Shown in pieces: positions 16,014 through 25,425 of a stretch of DNA of 64,000 nt. The translations under genes were made by a program, and so were the position numbers. Each line of letters begins with the position of its first letter. Position 1 is the first letter of the stretch. Under the pieces are notes generated by a model, which was given only the letters and a program-made list of their open reading frames with translations, did not search any database and was not told where the DNA came from. Source of the stretch: an uncultured Rickettsiales bacterium (GTDB lineage: Bacteria > Pseudomonadota > Alphaproteobacteria > RF32 > CAG-239); NCBI GenBank assembly GCA_900551865.1, contig URXV01000005.1, positions 1 to 64,000 of the forward strand. The letters are read 5' to 3'.

Positions 16014-16727
16014 ATGTTAACGCCAAAACAACACAACTTGCTTGTATATATTGATAATTTTATTAAAGAAACCGGCCATTCGCCGTCTTTTGAGGAAATG
16101 AAAGAAGCTGTCGGGCTGAAGTCGAAGTCCGGCATCCATGCGTTGATAAATGCGTTGGAAGAACGCGGCTTTATCCGTAAGCTTGCACATAAGGCGCGAG
16201 CGCTGGAAGTCCTGAAATTGCCGCAGGTTGAACCTCATCATGAAAGCCGTTTGGATGCGCGTCTGAACGCCGGGCAGCCTTCAAAAGCCAGCCTTGCAGG
16301 ACAGGAAGGTTTTGCCAATGACAACGGCGAAACCGAGTTTTCGCTGATGATACCTTTGTATGGAAAAATTGCTGCCGGAACGCCGATTGAAGCCATTGCC
16401 AATCCGTCGGAATATATTTATATCCCCAAAAGCTTTTCTACCCAGTCTGAGCTTTATGCGCTGACGATAGAGGGGGAGTCTATGGTGGAAGCCGGAATTT
16501 TTGACGGTGATACGGCAATTATCCGTCGTGCCGACCGCGCCGATAACGGGCAGATTGTCGTTGCGCTGGTTGATAATGAAGAGGCGACCCTGAAAGTGCT
16601 TGACCGCAAATCCGGGAATGAAGTCTGGCTTTTGCCCTGCAATAAGGATTATGAGCCGATAAAATTGACGGCAGACCGGCTGAAAATCCAAGGGATATTG
16701 TACGGCATTGTCCGTAAATATAATTGA
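16014..16727 (+). CDS. lexA: SOS response repressor and autoprotease LexA
   Basis: LexA represses DNA-damage genes and cleaves itself when RecA filaments form. The 237-residue protein has the N-terminal winged helix (LTPKQHNLLVYIDNFIKETG, SPSFEEMKEAVGLKSKSGIHALI), the self-cleavage Ala121-Gly122 bond, and the catalytic dyad S156 (GESMVEAG) and K194 (ATLKVL). A GGAGGG ribosome-binding site precedes the ATG. The upstream SOS box indicates autoregulation, and a second identical box lies before the UmuC-type polymerase at 27870-29081. Confidence 0.97.
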   Translation: MLTPKQHNLLVYIDNFIKETGHSPSFEEMKEAVGLKSKSGIHALINALEERGFIRKLAHKARALEVLKLPQVEPHHESRLDARLNAGQPSKASLAGQEGFANDNGETEFSLMIPLYGKIAAGTPIEAIANPSEYIYIPKSFSTQSELYALTIEGESMVEAGIFDGDTAIIRRADRADNGQIVVALVDNEEATLKVLDRKSGNEVWLLPCNKDYEPIKLTADRLKIQGILYGIVRKYN

Positions 16728-16775
16728 TGGCAGGTGTCTTCTCAGCCGAATGTAACAGAAGGGAAGGTAAGGAAC

Positions 16776-17456
16776 ATGACAACAACGGCAATAATTACGG
16801 CAATGGAAAGCGAATATGATTCGGTTCGGAAATTGTACGATTTTGATGAAAACGGCGATTATCCACGCGCTCACGTATATGGCAGGAATATTCTGCTCGT
16901 AAAATCCGGTATCGGTAAAGTGAATGCGGCGCTGGCTGCTCAAAAAGCGTGCGACGCCGGTGCGGATTTGGTTATATCGACGGGGCTTGCCGGCGGGATT
17001 GATACTTCTTTGCGGCAGGGGGAGATTGTTTTGGCAGAAAAAGTCTGCTATCACGATGTCTGGTGCGGTGAGCCTAACCGGCGCGGGCAGGTACAGGGGC
17101 TGCCGTTGTATTTTGAGCCCCGGCCCGAAATGATGGAAAAAATAATTGCTGTCGTTCCCTCAGGGTACCTCAAACGCGGTCTGACCGTAACAGGAGATCA
17201 GTTTTTAACCGATGCCCGCCGCTTGCAGACAATCAAGGACGAGTTTCCGGAAGCTCTGGCTGTGGATATGGAAAGTGCGGCTATCGCGCAAGCCTGCTAT
17301 TTAAATGAACGCCGGCCGTTTTTGTCGCTGCGGATAATCAGCGATGTCGTCGGTACGCGAAATCAGGAGGAAGAATATCGTATGTTCTGGCAAAATGTCC
17401 CTGAAAGAGCGGCAGCAATGGTAGATGTCGTCCTGCGTGCGCTGGCAGAAGAATAA
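16776..17456 (+). CDS. 5'-methylthioadenosine/S-adenosylhomocysteine nucleosidase
   Basis: A 226-residue enzyme of the PNP/UDP family that removes adenine from methylthioadenosine and S-adenosylhomocysteine, recycling by-products of methylation and radical SAM chemistry. Hallmarks are the N-terminal TAMESEY glutamate, SGIGKVNAA, STGLAGGID, the purine-contact segment ALAVDMESAA, and SLRIISD with the catalytic aspartate. The start at 16776 is supported by GGAAGG eight bases upstream; the longer frame would overlap the lexA stop region. It lies 48 bases after lexA and may be cotranscribed with it. Confidence 0.88.
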   Translation: MTTTAIITAMESEYDSVRKLYDFDENGDYPRAHVYGRNILLVKSGIGKVNAALAAQKACDAGADLVISTGLAGGIDTSLRQGEIVLAEKVCYHDVWCGEPNRRGQVQGLPLYFEPRPEMMEKIIAVVPSGYLKRGLTVTGDQFLTDARRLQTIKDEFPEALAVDMESAAIAQACYLNERRPFLSLRIISDVVGTRNQEEEYRMFWQNVPERAAAMVDVVLRALAEE

Positions 17457-17592
17457 AATGCCGCAGACGGAAGGTAAAAAACAGTTTCCGTCTCAGACTA
17501 AGCCGTCAAAAGATAAGCCTGAACAGCTGCGGACGGTTCCGCCTGATGTCGGTTGAGGAAGTTTTACTAAGTCTTCGCTCTGTTGCTAAAAT

Positions 17593-17630
17593 AAACCAGC
17601 TTAAGCCCGGAAGCTTAAACTGGTTTGTTT
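17593..17630. terminator. Probable bidirectional terminator
   Basis: AAACCAGCTTAAGC at 17593-17606 and GCTTAAACTGGTTT at 17613-17626 form a long stem with one mismatch, followed by GTTTG. The T-tract is weak. It sits between the convergent nucleosidase and DUF805 genes. Confidence 0.55.
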
Positions 17631-17666
17631 GAAATTGTCGATTATCTCTCCGGGATGAAACAGCGG

Positions 17667-18923
17667 TTAATAATAGCCGTTATACCCGCCTTTTTCAACG
17701 GCATCCATGTAGGTTGACATAAAGTACGTCAAATAGCCGACAAGCAGGAACAACAGATAGATGGCCGCATACCTGAGGCTCTTTGCCTTGTGTCCGGCAT
17801 CATAAAAGGAGGCTGTGCCATACTGGTTGGCTCCGCGTTCTTCCTCAAAGAAACCGGCCGCAATAAAGATTTTCAGGCTGTAATAGCCGTAAAACATCAT
17901 AGCCAGCAGCGTTGCCGCGCCACACCCCAGTAGGATAAAGCTTTCTCCGGTTGAAAAGCCGCTGTAAATCTTGCCGCCCTGCAAGGCGTATGCAGTCCCT
18001 GCCGCCGACAAAACGCCTGTCAACAGCCAGTAAAGGACAAACGGACGGAAAAATCCTTTCCATGCGCCATAGCCGGCGTCGTGCAGCCTTCTGACAAACA
18101 GCGACAAATAAAAGAATACCTCTGCAATATAAAATAAAATTGCCAGAACTGTCGTTATCTTATGGGCGTGCGGCATAGCAAAAGCAACTCCAAAGACCAG
18201 CAGAAGAATAACGAACATATTAATCAGCATAGAACTCCAAAATTCAAATCTTGATGTTCTGCCCTTGAAGTTAAACAGGTTTTTGTAAGCGCGAACCCAG
18301 GCGCAGAATGCGCCGCCGCAGAGTTCGCTGTCGCCGTTTTCGGACGTATTGCCGGCCGCATCGGCGCTTTCTTTCATTTCAAGAAATTTCTTTGCCTCGG
18401 CGATTTTGGCATTTTCTTTGACTGCCGCCCGTTTGCTGTTTTCGGGAACCGCTTTGCGGCCTTTTTCTTCAGCACCCTCCGTTGGTACTGGTTTTGCTGC
18501 CGTTTTTTTCGCGGTTTGCGCCGCCGCGGGTTTGGCAGTCTTTTTCTCTTCGTTGCGCGATTTAATCGTCATGACTTCGCTGATGATGTCATGATTTTCC
18601 GCCTCGGGGATATTGGTTTCTTTGCCGTCGGCAGCCTTAGCCGACTTTTTTGATGCTGAAGTTTTAGCAGCGGCTTTCACGGTGCTTTTTGTGGCAGAAA
18701 CCTTGCCTGAATCGCTTTTTGCAGGAGCTTTTGCCGCGGAACCTTTCACTGTTTTAGCCGCGGAGCTTTTTGCCGTCTTAGATGCATTTTCCTTGGCAGT
18801 CTTGGAAACTGCCTGCTTTGAAACAGTTCTTTTTATCGCGGCGCTTTGAGGCGCGTTTTCATCTGCTGCGGTTTGAACCGCTGTCTTTTTTACATCATCG
18901 GCCGAAACCTTTTTACTAACCAT
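17667..18923 (-). CDS. DUF805 membrane protein with long Lys/Ala-rich N-terminal tail
   Basis: A 418-residue protein in two parts. Residues 1-190 are a low-complexity Lys/Ala/Thr/Ser tail with recurring AAKT, SKTAK and AVSK units, similar in composition to histone H1 or the C-terminal tails of some bacterial HU proteins. Residues 210-418 are a DUF805 membrane domain: the signature YKNLFNFKGRTSRFEFW, several transmembrane helices, and RRLHDAGYGAW between helices. The tail would lie in the cytoplasm before the first membrane helix, where it could bind nucleic acid or acidic lipids; that is inference. Another DUF805 gene follows upstream on the same strand at 19098. Confidence 0.8.
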   Translation of the reverse strand: MVSKKVSADDVKKTAVQTAADENAPQSAAIKRTVSKQAVSKTAKENASKTAKSSAAKTVKGSAAKAPAKSDSGKVSATKSTVKAAAKTSASKKSAKAADGKETNIPEAENHDIISEVMTIKSRNEEKKTAKPAAAQTAKKTAAKPVPTEGAEEKGRKAVPENSKRAAVKENAKIAEAKKFLEMKESADAAGNTSENGDSELCGGAFCAWVRAYKNLFNFKGRTSRFEFWSSMLINMFVILLLVFGVAFAMPHAHKITTVLAILFYIAEVFFYLSLFVRRLHDAGYGAWKGFFRPFVLYWLLTGVLSAAGTAYALQGGKIYSGFSTGESFILLGCGAATLLAMMFYGYYSLKIFIAAGFFEEERGANQYGTASFYDAGHKAKSLRYAAIYLLFLLVGYLTYFMSTYMDAVEKGGYNGYY

Positions 18924-19097
18924 TTTTCCCTCTCAAAAAAATTAAAAATCAAATACATAATAATCATATTTATTTTAATGGCAACCCTGGTTGCTTTTTA
19001 AATCACAGTTTTCTGTTTAAATTGCGCTTTCCCGGTTGAGCTGCGGTTTTCCGAATTCGCCGGAAACCGGAAAATTCGGCAAAAGTTCCGCTTTGAT

Positions 19098-19904
19098 TTA
19101 GAAATATATGTCGCAATTGCCGAAAAGGCCGGGACCGACGGCATGATAAACGCCGTCTTCGCTCATGTAGGTGGTTAGATGATGTTGGTCGCAAAAGTGC
19201 AGGTACGGGAAGATTATTTTGAAAATAATCTCTACATGGGGATAGTTATAAAATAAAATCCCTGACAGTCCCATAAAGGTAAGAAAGAAGAGGGCAAGGC
19301 TGGCGGCGATGCTTTTGGTGTAGCGGGATTTGCTTATCGGGTGCCCCGTTTTGCCTTTTACAAAAGCCGCCATGCAGAAATAGAACAAAAGACCGTCGAG
19401 GATAACCGCAGCATATATGCCGGCCGCCGTACGGAAAGGATAGCTGACAATAACCGAAATCCAAAAGATGCCCCAGATGTATTTGGTTACAGATGGCGCT
19501 CCGATGTCATTCAGCCGCCTTGCTACCAACGCGGCATAGTTTAAGACGCAGCAGGATAATGCCAAAAGTAAACAGACCCAGGTTGTAATGCCTGGTTCAA
19601 AAAACAGGGGAATGAAAAAGGACAAGACATAGAAGAAACAGATTCCGGGCAATATCGTCCAAAACTCATATCTGGTGCTGCAGCTTTTCCAGTCAAAGAT
19701 ATGTTTCCAGCTTTTCAGCAATATTCGCCAAAATCCGTCGGGGTCGCCGGAGCCCTTGCTCCGGCGGAAGAAATTTCGTGCGCCTTTCAGAAAACGCTTC
19801 CAAAATCCGTCGGAAGATCTGCCGCGGCTGTTGCTGTCCTGTTTTAATGGGAATGCCAATGTATTGCTGCGTTCTATAGACATTTCCTCTTCATGCTTTG
19901 CCAC
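19098..19904 (-). CDS. DUF805 family membrane protein
   Basis: A 268-residue DUF805 relative. A basic, soluble N-terminal segment of about 65 residues (GFWKRFLKGARNFFRRSKGSG) leads into the family signature in the form WKHIFDWKSCSTRYEFW, multiple transmembrane helices, and ARRLNDIGAPS. It apparently starts with GTG: GCGGAGGAC lies seven bases before the GTG at 19904, while the next ATG (residue 8) has no such site. It is encoded 174 bases upstream of the other DUF805 gene on the same strand, so they may form an operon. Function of the family is unknown. Confidence 0.75.
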   Translation of the reverse strand: MAKHEEEMSIERSNTLAFPLKQDSNSRGRSSDGFWKRFLKGARNFFRRSKGSGDPDGFWRILLKSWKHIFDWKSCSTRYEFWTILPGICFFYVLSFFIPLFFEPGITTWVCLLLALSCCVLNYAALVARRLNDIGAPSVTKYIWGIFWISVIVSYPFRTAAGIYAAVILDGLLFYFCMAAFVKGKTGHPISKSRYTKSIAASLALFFLTFMGLSGILFYNYPHVEIIFKIIFPYLHFCDQHHLTTYMSEDGVYHAVGPGLFGNCDIYF

Positions 19905-19967
19905 AATTAAGTCCTCCGCTTCAATACAATAGCAAGAAAGAGCCGGGTTGCGTCCGGCAGGATAAGG

Positions 19968-20552
19968 TCAGAATAATACTTTTGCCGATTTGAATTTTTT
20001 TGTTTTTTCGTCAAAGGCCACCCGTAGGACGGAACCGTTTTCGAGTCGGATGGTCTTTTTCAGGCATATTTCGGCAAAAATGCGGATGAGCATGCCGTGC
20101 GTAACCAGCAGCACGCGCTCCCGCCCTTCTTCAAACAGTTTGTTGATAAATTTCATAAAACGCTGCTGCACTGCGCCGGTCGTTTCCCCACCGGGGTAGC
20201 CGATATCGTAGCGTTCGGGGTTTTTGATGTCGTTGAAAGCCTGATAGATATAAGGAAAGACCGCTTCCAAATCACTTTTTTTCAGCCCTTCGGCCTTGCC
20301 GAAATTCATCTCGCGCAGCCTTTTGGTATAGTGTACCGGCAAATCAAGGATGCCGCTGACGATGTCGGCGCTTTTTCTGGCGCGTTTCAAATCGCTTGCA
20401 TAAATCGTTTCAATCTTTTCCCCGCCGAGTTTCCCCGCTGCAGCCCGAGCCTGTTCTGCGCCGGTTTCGTTAAGCGGCGTGTCATTCCAGCCCTGTACTT
20501 TTTCTTCTGCATTCCAGTCCGTCTGCCCGTGTCTCATCAGGTATAAAATCAT
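19968..20552 (-). CDS. Histidine phosphatase superfamily protein (phosphoglycerate mutase-like)
   Basis: A 194-residue branch 1 histidine phosphatase. The phospho-accepting histidine is in LMRHGQTDWN (H8), followed by GWNDTPLNETGAEQA, IYASDLKRARKSADI, the REMNFGKAEGL loop with a catalytic glutamate, and the second histidine in VLLVTHGMLIR. This set fits alpha-ribazole phosphatase/CobC-like and broad phosphatases as well as phosphoglycerate mutase; the substrate cannot be decided and no cobalamin genes are near. Cytoplasmic. The ATG at 20552 is the first methionine. Confidence 0.87.
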   Translation of the reverse strand: MILYLMRHGQTDWNAEEKVQGWNDTPLNETGAEQARAAAGKLGGEKIETIYASDLKRARKSADIVSGILDLPVHYTKRLREMNFGKAEGLKKSDLEAVFPYIYQAFNDIKNPERYDIGYPGGETTGAVQQRFMKFINKLFEEGRERVLLVTHGMLIRIFAEICLKKTIRLENGSVLRVAFDEKTKKFKSAKVLF

Positions 20553-20720
20553 CGTTGTTCGCTGTTTCCTTTTTTATCGTTTTGCCCAGTCCGGTATATT
20601 TGTTAAGGATAGGATAAAAAAGTTGCCGCAGAAAATCAAGCCGGAAAACGAACTTAACCACATCGCCGCAAGTGTTGCCCTATACCTCTGTAAGTGTCGC
20701 GCTGTATCGTCCGCTTTGGT

Positions 20721-21950
20721 TTAACTTTCGGCGGCAGCCTTTTTCATGGCGCAAAAGAAAAAGCCGTCGGTTTTGGTATTAAGCGGCGAGAATTTCAGCC
20801 ACCTCGCGTCGTCAAACGGATACAGCGGAATGTCCAGTGTTTCCCGCCAAAGTTCTTTGTGGTCAATCGGGCTGAATTCGGGATGCCCCGCCAGAAAAGA
20901 TTCGATTTGCCTTTCGTTTTCTTCCGGCAGAATCGAGCAGGTAATATAAATCAGGCGTCCGCCCGCAGCGGTATGCTCCGCGCCGAATTCAAGAATTTCC
21001 GCCTGAATGCCGAGTATTTCCCGCAGCCGTTGCGGCGTAATGCGGAATTTGGCGTCCGGCGTGCGCCGCCAGGTGCCGCTGCCGGAGCAGGGGGCGTCGA
21101 TGATAAAACGGGTGTAGTCTTTGTCTTGGACGTTTTTTATGGTTTTTATGTTAAGGATGTCCAGCCTTTCCGCCCGTTTTTTGATGCGCCCGAGCCGTTC
21201 TTCGTTTATGTCGTGTGCCCAAATCAGCCCGTCGTTGTGCAGGAGCGAGCCGAACGCCAGCGCTTTTCCGCCTGCTCCGGCGCAATAGTCAATTATTTTA
21301 TGATGCGCCTTGACGCGGCATAACAGGGAGATAAGCTGCGATGCTTCATCCATTACTTCAATTTCGCCGTCCTGATAGGTCATGCAGTTGTTGAGATTAA
21401 CCCTGTCTTCCGAGCGCAGGCCGATGGGTGAAAACGGTGTCGGTGAAAAAAACAGCCCTTCTTTTTTGAGGCGTTCGCGGGCATGGTCGCGGTCGGTCAG
21501 GTTGGCACGGACGTCTGCCGGCGCCGTCGTGTTCAACGCGTCAAGCAGGCGTGCATCGCCGATTTTTTCAAACAGCCATTGCGGGCATTCATACAGCGCG
21601 GTTTCCGAAAAATCCTCAAACTGTTCGGCCGCCTTCAAAGCCGCTTTTTCCTCTTTGTTGAGCGGTGCCGGGGCGTATTCTTCCCCGTTGAAAAGGAGAT
21701 CAAGGTCTTCTTGGGCAAAACAGAGCGCCGCTGCCGTCCGCGCCGAAAAAGCGCTGCCCAGCGCTTCGGCGTATTTCATGCGGCTGCGGATAATCTTCCA
21801 TACCGCATCGGCGATAAAGCGCCTGTCTTTGGAACCGATATAGCGCCTGTCCTTGAAATATTTGTCCAGAATATTGTCAGCCGGACGCTTGTCCTGCAAA
21901 ATTTCTTCCAATGCTTCAATAACGGCCTGAATCCTGCTTGCTTCTTTCAT
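20721..21950 (-). CDS. RsmB/NOP-family RNA (cytosine-5) methyltransferase
   Basis: A 409-residue SAM-dependent methyltransferase expected to make 5-methylcytosine in rRNA (RsmB-like) or tRNA. The N-terminal NusB-like region is helical; the catalytic domain has the SAM-binding IIDYCAGAGGKALAF, the FIIDAPCSGSGTWRRTPD motif with the proline-cysteine pair, and YITCSILPEEN with the catalytic cysteine. The longer open frame starts at 22148, but its first 66 residues come from a tandem-repeat gap and read as low-complexity Arg/Asn/Glu/Pro, so I place the start at the ATG at 21950. Confidence 0.88.
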   Translation of the reverse strand: MKEASRIQAVIEALEEILQDKRPADNILDKYFKDRRYIGSKDRRFIADAVWKIIRSRMKYAEALGSAFSARTAAALCFAQEDLDLLFNGEEYAPAPLNKEEKAALKAAEQFEDFSETALYECPQWLFEKIGDARLLDALNTTAPADVRANLTDRDHARERLKKEGLFFSPTPFSPIGLRSEDRVNLNNCMTYQDGEIEVMDEASQLISLLCRVKAHHKIIDYCAGAGGKALAFGSLLHNDGLIWAHDINEERLGRIKKRAERLDILNIKTIKNVQDKDYTRFIIDAPCSGSGTWRRTPDAKFRITPQRLREILGIQAEILEFGAEHTAAGGRLIYITCSILPEENERQIESFLAGHPEFSPIDHKELWRETLDIPLYPFDDARWLKFSPLNTKTDGFFFCAMKKAAAES

Positions 21951-21989
21951 CTGCTGCCCCGTGTTTAATAAGTTGTGTTTTCTGCCCCG

Positions 21990-22085
21990 TGCCGGCTCCG
22001 GTTCGTTGTCGTTCCTCGTCCGCTGCCCCCGTTTTAGTTCCGGTTCGTTGCCGTTTCCCGTCCGCCGTTCGGAGATGGCCGCGCC
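21990..22085. repeat. 42-bp degenerate tandem repeat
   Basis: The phrase CCGGTTCGTTG followed by CGTT and CGTCCGC recurs at 21998 and 22040, a 42-bp period, in the gap upstream of the methyltransferase. It accounts for the spurious N-terminal extension of that gene. Confidence 0.7.
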
Positions 22086-22252
22086 CGCCGCCATACGCCC
22101 GTATGCTCCGGCCGCCCTGACAATACCCGCTTTTTTTGCGCATTGCAAGCGTTGTTTGCGGATTTGTCCCCGCCCGCCGCCATTTTTTTATTGCCAAAAA
22201 AATAATCTTGTGTTATAGCCTTTGGCAATATTAACCGCGGAAAGTAAAATAT

Positions 22253-23467
22253 ATGGAAAAAATTCTGGTTCTGAACTCCGGTTCCACCACCGTAAAATTC
22301 CAGCTGTTTGAGATGGAGCAAGGCTTTCATCGGGTTCTGGCAAAAGGTATGGTCGACCGTATCGGGCTGCCCGGTTCCAAAATTGTCGTCCGCGCCGATA
22401 ACGGATATGAGTTCTCCTGCGAATGTCCGGTAACGGATCATAAAGACGCTATAAAAGCCATATTGGACTATCTCTCCCACCGTTTTCTGAAAAACGCCGC
22501 CGAATTGTCGGCCGTGGGGCATCGTATGGGGCATGGCGGCGAATATTTCGACCGTTCGGTGATTATCGACGATGACGTTATGGCAAAAATTTATGACACG
22601 CTGCCGCTGCTGCCTTTGCACGGGCCTGCGTTTGTGCACGGCGTTGAGGCGATGACCGAACTTCTGCCCGGCGTCTTGCAGGTGGCAACGTTTGACAGCG
22701 CCTTTCACCAGAGTGTGGAAAAGCCTGCGTTTACTTATGCCATTCCCCGCGAATATTATGAAAAGGAACGTATCCGCCGTTACGGTTTTCACGGCACGTC
22801 GCACAATTACGCCGCGCAAAAGGCGGCGGAACTGTTTGGGCGTGCGGGGCGCTTTATCTGCTGCCATCTCGGCGGCGGCGCGTCCGTAACCGCGATTAAA
22901 GGCGGCAAAAGCGTTGACACCACGATGGGATATACGCCGTCTGCCGGGATTATGATGGCGACCCGCGCCGGCGATATGGATCCGTATATTCCGTTGCACA
23001 TTATGAAAACGCAGGGCAAGACCGCCGACGAGGTAAACGCGATGTTTAACAAACAGAGCGGGTTATACGGGCTTTCCTGCGGGCATTCGGATATGCGCGA
23101 TATTATTGAAAACGCTGCCAAAGGCGATGAAAACTGCGCTTTTGCAATAGATGCGTTTGTTTATTCCCTGCTCAAAACCATCGGGTCTTACGTGGCGGTT
23201 CTGGGCGGCGTGGACGCCCTGATATTCACCGCCGGCATCGGCGAAAACGCTTCGCTTGTCCGTGAAAAGCTCTGCGCCCGTCTGGCGTATCTTGGTATAG
23301 AGCTTGACGGGGAAAAGAACAGAGCCCGCCCCGCGCCGGCGGAAATTTCTTCGCCGCGGAGCAAGGTCAAAGTCTATGTCATTCCTGCCAACGAAGAGCT
23401 GATGATAGCGTCCGAAACGTTTGCGCTGCTGGACGAACTGGCTGAAACCGAACCTTTGGCGGTTTAA
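22253..23467 (+). CDS. ackA: Acetate kinase
   Basis: Acetate kinase interconverts acetyl phosphate plus ADP with acetate plus ATP, the ATP-yielding last step of acetate fermentation. The 404-residue length is typical. The first signature is ILVLNSGSTTVKFQLF. The second is the GRFICCHLGGGASV region with YGFHGTSHNY before it, and the C-terminal FTAGIGENA nucleotide-binding motif is present. No phosphotransacetylase gene is adjacent. The start ATG at 22253 lies in an AT-rich leader without strong Shine-Dalgarno. A small P-loop kinase-like gene follows 25 bases downstream. Confidence 0.96.
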   Translation: MEKILVLNSGSTTVKFQLFEMEQGFHRVLAKGMVDRIGLPGSKIVVRADNGYEFSCECPVTDHKDAIKAILDYLSHRFLKNAAELSAVGHRMGHGGEYFDRSVIIDDDVMAKIYDTLPLLPLHGPAFVHGVEAMTELLPGVLQVATFDSAFHQSVEKPAFTYAIPREYYEKERIRRYGFHGTSHNYAAQKAAELFGRAGRFICCHLGGGASVTAIKGGKSVDTTMGYTPSAGIMMATRAGDMDPYIPLHIMKTQGKTADEVNAMFNKQSGLYGLSCGHSDMRDIIENAAKGDENCAFAIDAFVYSLLKTIGSYVAVLGGVDALIFTAGIGENASLVREKLCARLAYLGIELDGEKNRARPAPAEISSPRSKVKVYVIPANEELMIASETFALLDELAETEPLAV

Positions 23468-23492
23468 AGATTGGATAGTCGGAGATGGACTG

Positions 23493-24134
23493 ATGTTGAA
23501 AGTGTTGATGCCCTCGCTTAATCAGCTTATAAATGCCGATTACAAAACGGTAAAAACGCCGGAAACAGAGGCTTTGATAAAGCAGAGCCTGCAGGGGCTT
23601 GTCCCTTCGGCTCAGCCGGAATTGCGGCAGATTTCAGGTATTCCCGGTTCCGGCAAAAGCACGTTTTGTGCCGCGCACTTGCCGCAGAATTTCCTGTTTC
23701 TGAGTTTTGACAAGATTATGGTTTCTCTGCCGGCATATCAGCGGGATTTGGCATTGTACGGCAATGTCGTTGCATTTAAAAACCATGAAATGACCGCGCG
23801 GATTATCGGCTACGAACTGCTGCGCCGCGCCGTCAACCTGCGCCTGAATATTATGTTTGAGCACAGCGGCACCAATGCCGCCCATCTTGAACTGTTTAAG
23901 AATATCCGCCGCAAAGGCTACCGCACCGCCGTCGACTTTATCGTCTGCGATACAAAGCTTGCGATAAACCGTGCCGCCGAACGCGCCAAAAAAATAAACC
24001 GTTTTGTGCCCGAGCAGCTGATTTTGGAACGGGCCGCGGGGCTTAAGCAATATGCCGCCGCATATCAAAAACTGACTCCCTCCGTAACATTCTTCGACGG
24101 CGCAAATAATTTCCGCCCGTTAAAGAAAATTTAA
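23493..24134 (+). CDS. Zeta-toxin-like P-loop kinase
   Basis: A 213-residue P-loop protein resembling the zeta-toxin/AAA_33 group of small-molecule kinases. Walker A is SGIPGSGKST, followed by FLSFDKIM (a D often used as base) and an NIMFEHSGTN strand, then a helical lid with AINRAAERAKKINRFVPEQLI. Stand-alone proteins of this type are often called zeta toxins, but there is no antitoxin partner here, so a housekeeping kinase is equally likely. The ATG at 23493 has GGAG eight bases upstream and follows ackA by 25 bases, suggesting cotranscription. Confidence 0.72.
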   Translation: MLKVLMPSLNQLINADYKTVKTPETEALIKQSLQGLVPSAQPELRQISGIPGSGKSTFCAAHLPQNFLFLSFDKIMVSLPAYQRDLALYGNVVAFKNHEMTARIIGYELLRRAVNLRLNIMFEHSGTNAAHLELFKNIRRKGYRTAVDFIVCDTKLAINRAAERAKKINRFVPEQLILERAAGLKQYAAAYQKLTPSVTFFDGANNFRPLKKI

Positions 24135-24189
24135 GATTATCCGTGCAAATATTTCCTTATCGAAGACTAATTTTATAAGGTTTTTGCCG

Positions 24190-25299
24190 ATGAAAAAATA
24201 TCTGCTTTTATTTTCCGTTTCGCTGGCTGCCGCGTCTGCGGGGCAGGCGCAGGCGCTGACCGCTGCTGAACAGCTGCAGGCGACCAAAGCCATTTTTGTG
24301 GCCGATTTTCATAAAATGGATGACAACAAGGACGGCAAGCTGTCGTTGGAAGAATATTTGAGCCACCAGTTTGAAAATTTCCGTGCCAATATCATTGAGG
24401 CGGAAGGGTTTGATGCCGTGGTCGCGGATAAAAAACTTCCGGCCAGGGCCTCGGCCGCTCCGGCAGATACGGCTGCTGATGATAAGGGCAAAGAGCCCCG
24501 TGACGAGTTAAAGTCTTTAAGCGATGTAAACAACGCCTTGCAGGAAATGGCGGATTTTGACATAGATTTTGATGATTTCACTCTTGACGGCGATTTGTCT
24601 TTGGAAGGTGATACGCCTGCTGAGACGCCCAAAAGACTGACCAAAGAGGACGTTATGCCGGAAACGGATATCCTGTTGCCGGAAGCCTCTGCGGTTTCAG
24701 CATCTTCATCGTCGGAAGCCGCCGCGGTTTCCGAAGAACCTGCACGCCCCGCCAAACCGGATAAGCCTGTTTCTGAGGAACATGAGCTTCCCGCTGAATT
24801 GGACTTGTCCGTTTCCGAAGATGAAAGCTTGAAAAGCCTGCTGGCGGAAATAAACGAAACGCCGGAAGAAAAAGCAGCCAAAAAGGCCGCCGCTGAAGCT
24901 GAAGCCAAGGCAAAAGCCGATGCCGCAGCCGCTGCGGAACAGGAGAAAAATGCAGCCGCCGAGCGTGAAAAGCAGATTGGCTTTATGCTGGATACGATAA
25001 AGAAAACCCTGCCGAAGAAAATCGATGAGGCAACGACTTGGACAAACATTGAATACAAGGACAAGGCCATCGCCTATATCTATGAGGCCGATATCGATAT
25101 GTCGGCAATGTCTGCCAAAGAAAAAACGGCTTTGCAAAACAGCATAAAAACTGAAGCCTGCAGCAAAGCCTATCAGGAAATGTGTCCGAAACTCAAACCG
25201 ATGTTTATTAATGACGGAATTAATGTCCGCATCCGTTATCTGGACAAAGGCAAGAATGAACTCGGCGTTTGCGAGTTTAACCACGAAACATGCCTGTAG
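24190..25299 (+). CDS. Secreted EF-hand protein with acidic and Ala/Lys-rich linker
   Basis: A 369-residue exported protein. A signal peptide (KKYLLLFSVSLAAASAGQAQA) is followed by one canonical EF-hand loop (DDNKDGKLSLEE) near residue 45, which should bind calcium. A long acidic, low-complexity middle has SEE/SED motifs, then an Ala/Lys/Glu coiled-coil stretch (KAKADAAAAAEQEKN). The C-terminal 100 residues form a compact domain I do not recognise, with cysteines in EACSKAYQEMCPKL and GVCEFNHETC that could form periplasmic disulfides. A DsbA-family gene follows downstream, which fits this. Function unknown. Confidence 0.78.
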   Translation: MKKYLLLFSVSLAAASAGQAQALTAAEQLQATKAIFVADFHKMDDNKDGKLSLEEYLSHQFENFRANIIEAEGFDAVVADKKLPARASAAPADTAADDKGKEPRDELKSLSDVNNALQEMADFDIDFDDFTLDGDLSLEGDTPAETPKRLTKEDVMPETDILLPEASAVSASSSSEAAAVSEEPARPAKPDKPVSEEHELPAELDLSVSEDESLKSLLAEINETPEEKAAKKAAAEAEAKAKADAAAAAEQEKNAAAEREKQIGFMLDTIKKTLPKKIDEATTWTNIEYKDKAIAYIYEADIDMSAMSAKEKTALQNSIKTEACSKAYQEMCPKLKPMFINDGINVRIRYLDKGKNELGVCEFNHETCL

Positions 25300-25425
25300 C
25301 GGCATGCGCCGGTCATAGCCGCCCCGCGGCGGGAAAGCCGGCAGAAAGCCATTAAAAAGCCGTTATCCGGCAAAAAATTTAACCCAACAAACCGTAAGGT
25401 TAGTTAATTATAGAGAGGGAAAAAC

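Noticed and set aside
21951..22148. N-terminal extension of the RsmB-type methyltransferase by 66 residues
   Set aside because: The added part comes from a 42-bp degenerate repeat and does not match the family; the ATG at 21950 begins a normal NusB-like domain.
23493..24134. Toxin-antitoxin system (zeta toxin)
   Set aside because: There is no epsilon-like antitoxin partner and the gene sits behind ackA; a stand-alone kinase is as likely.
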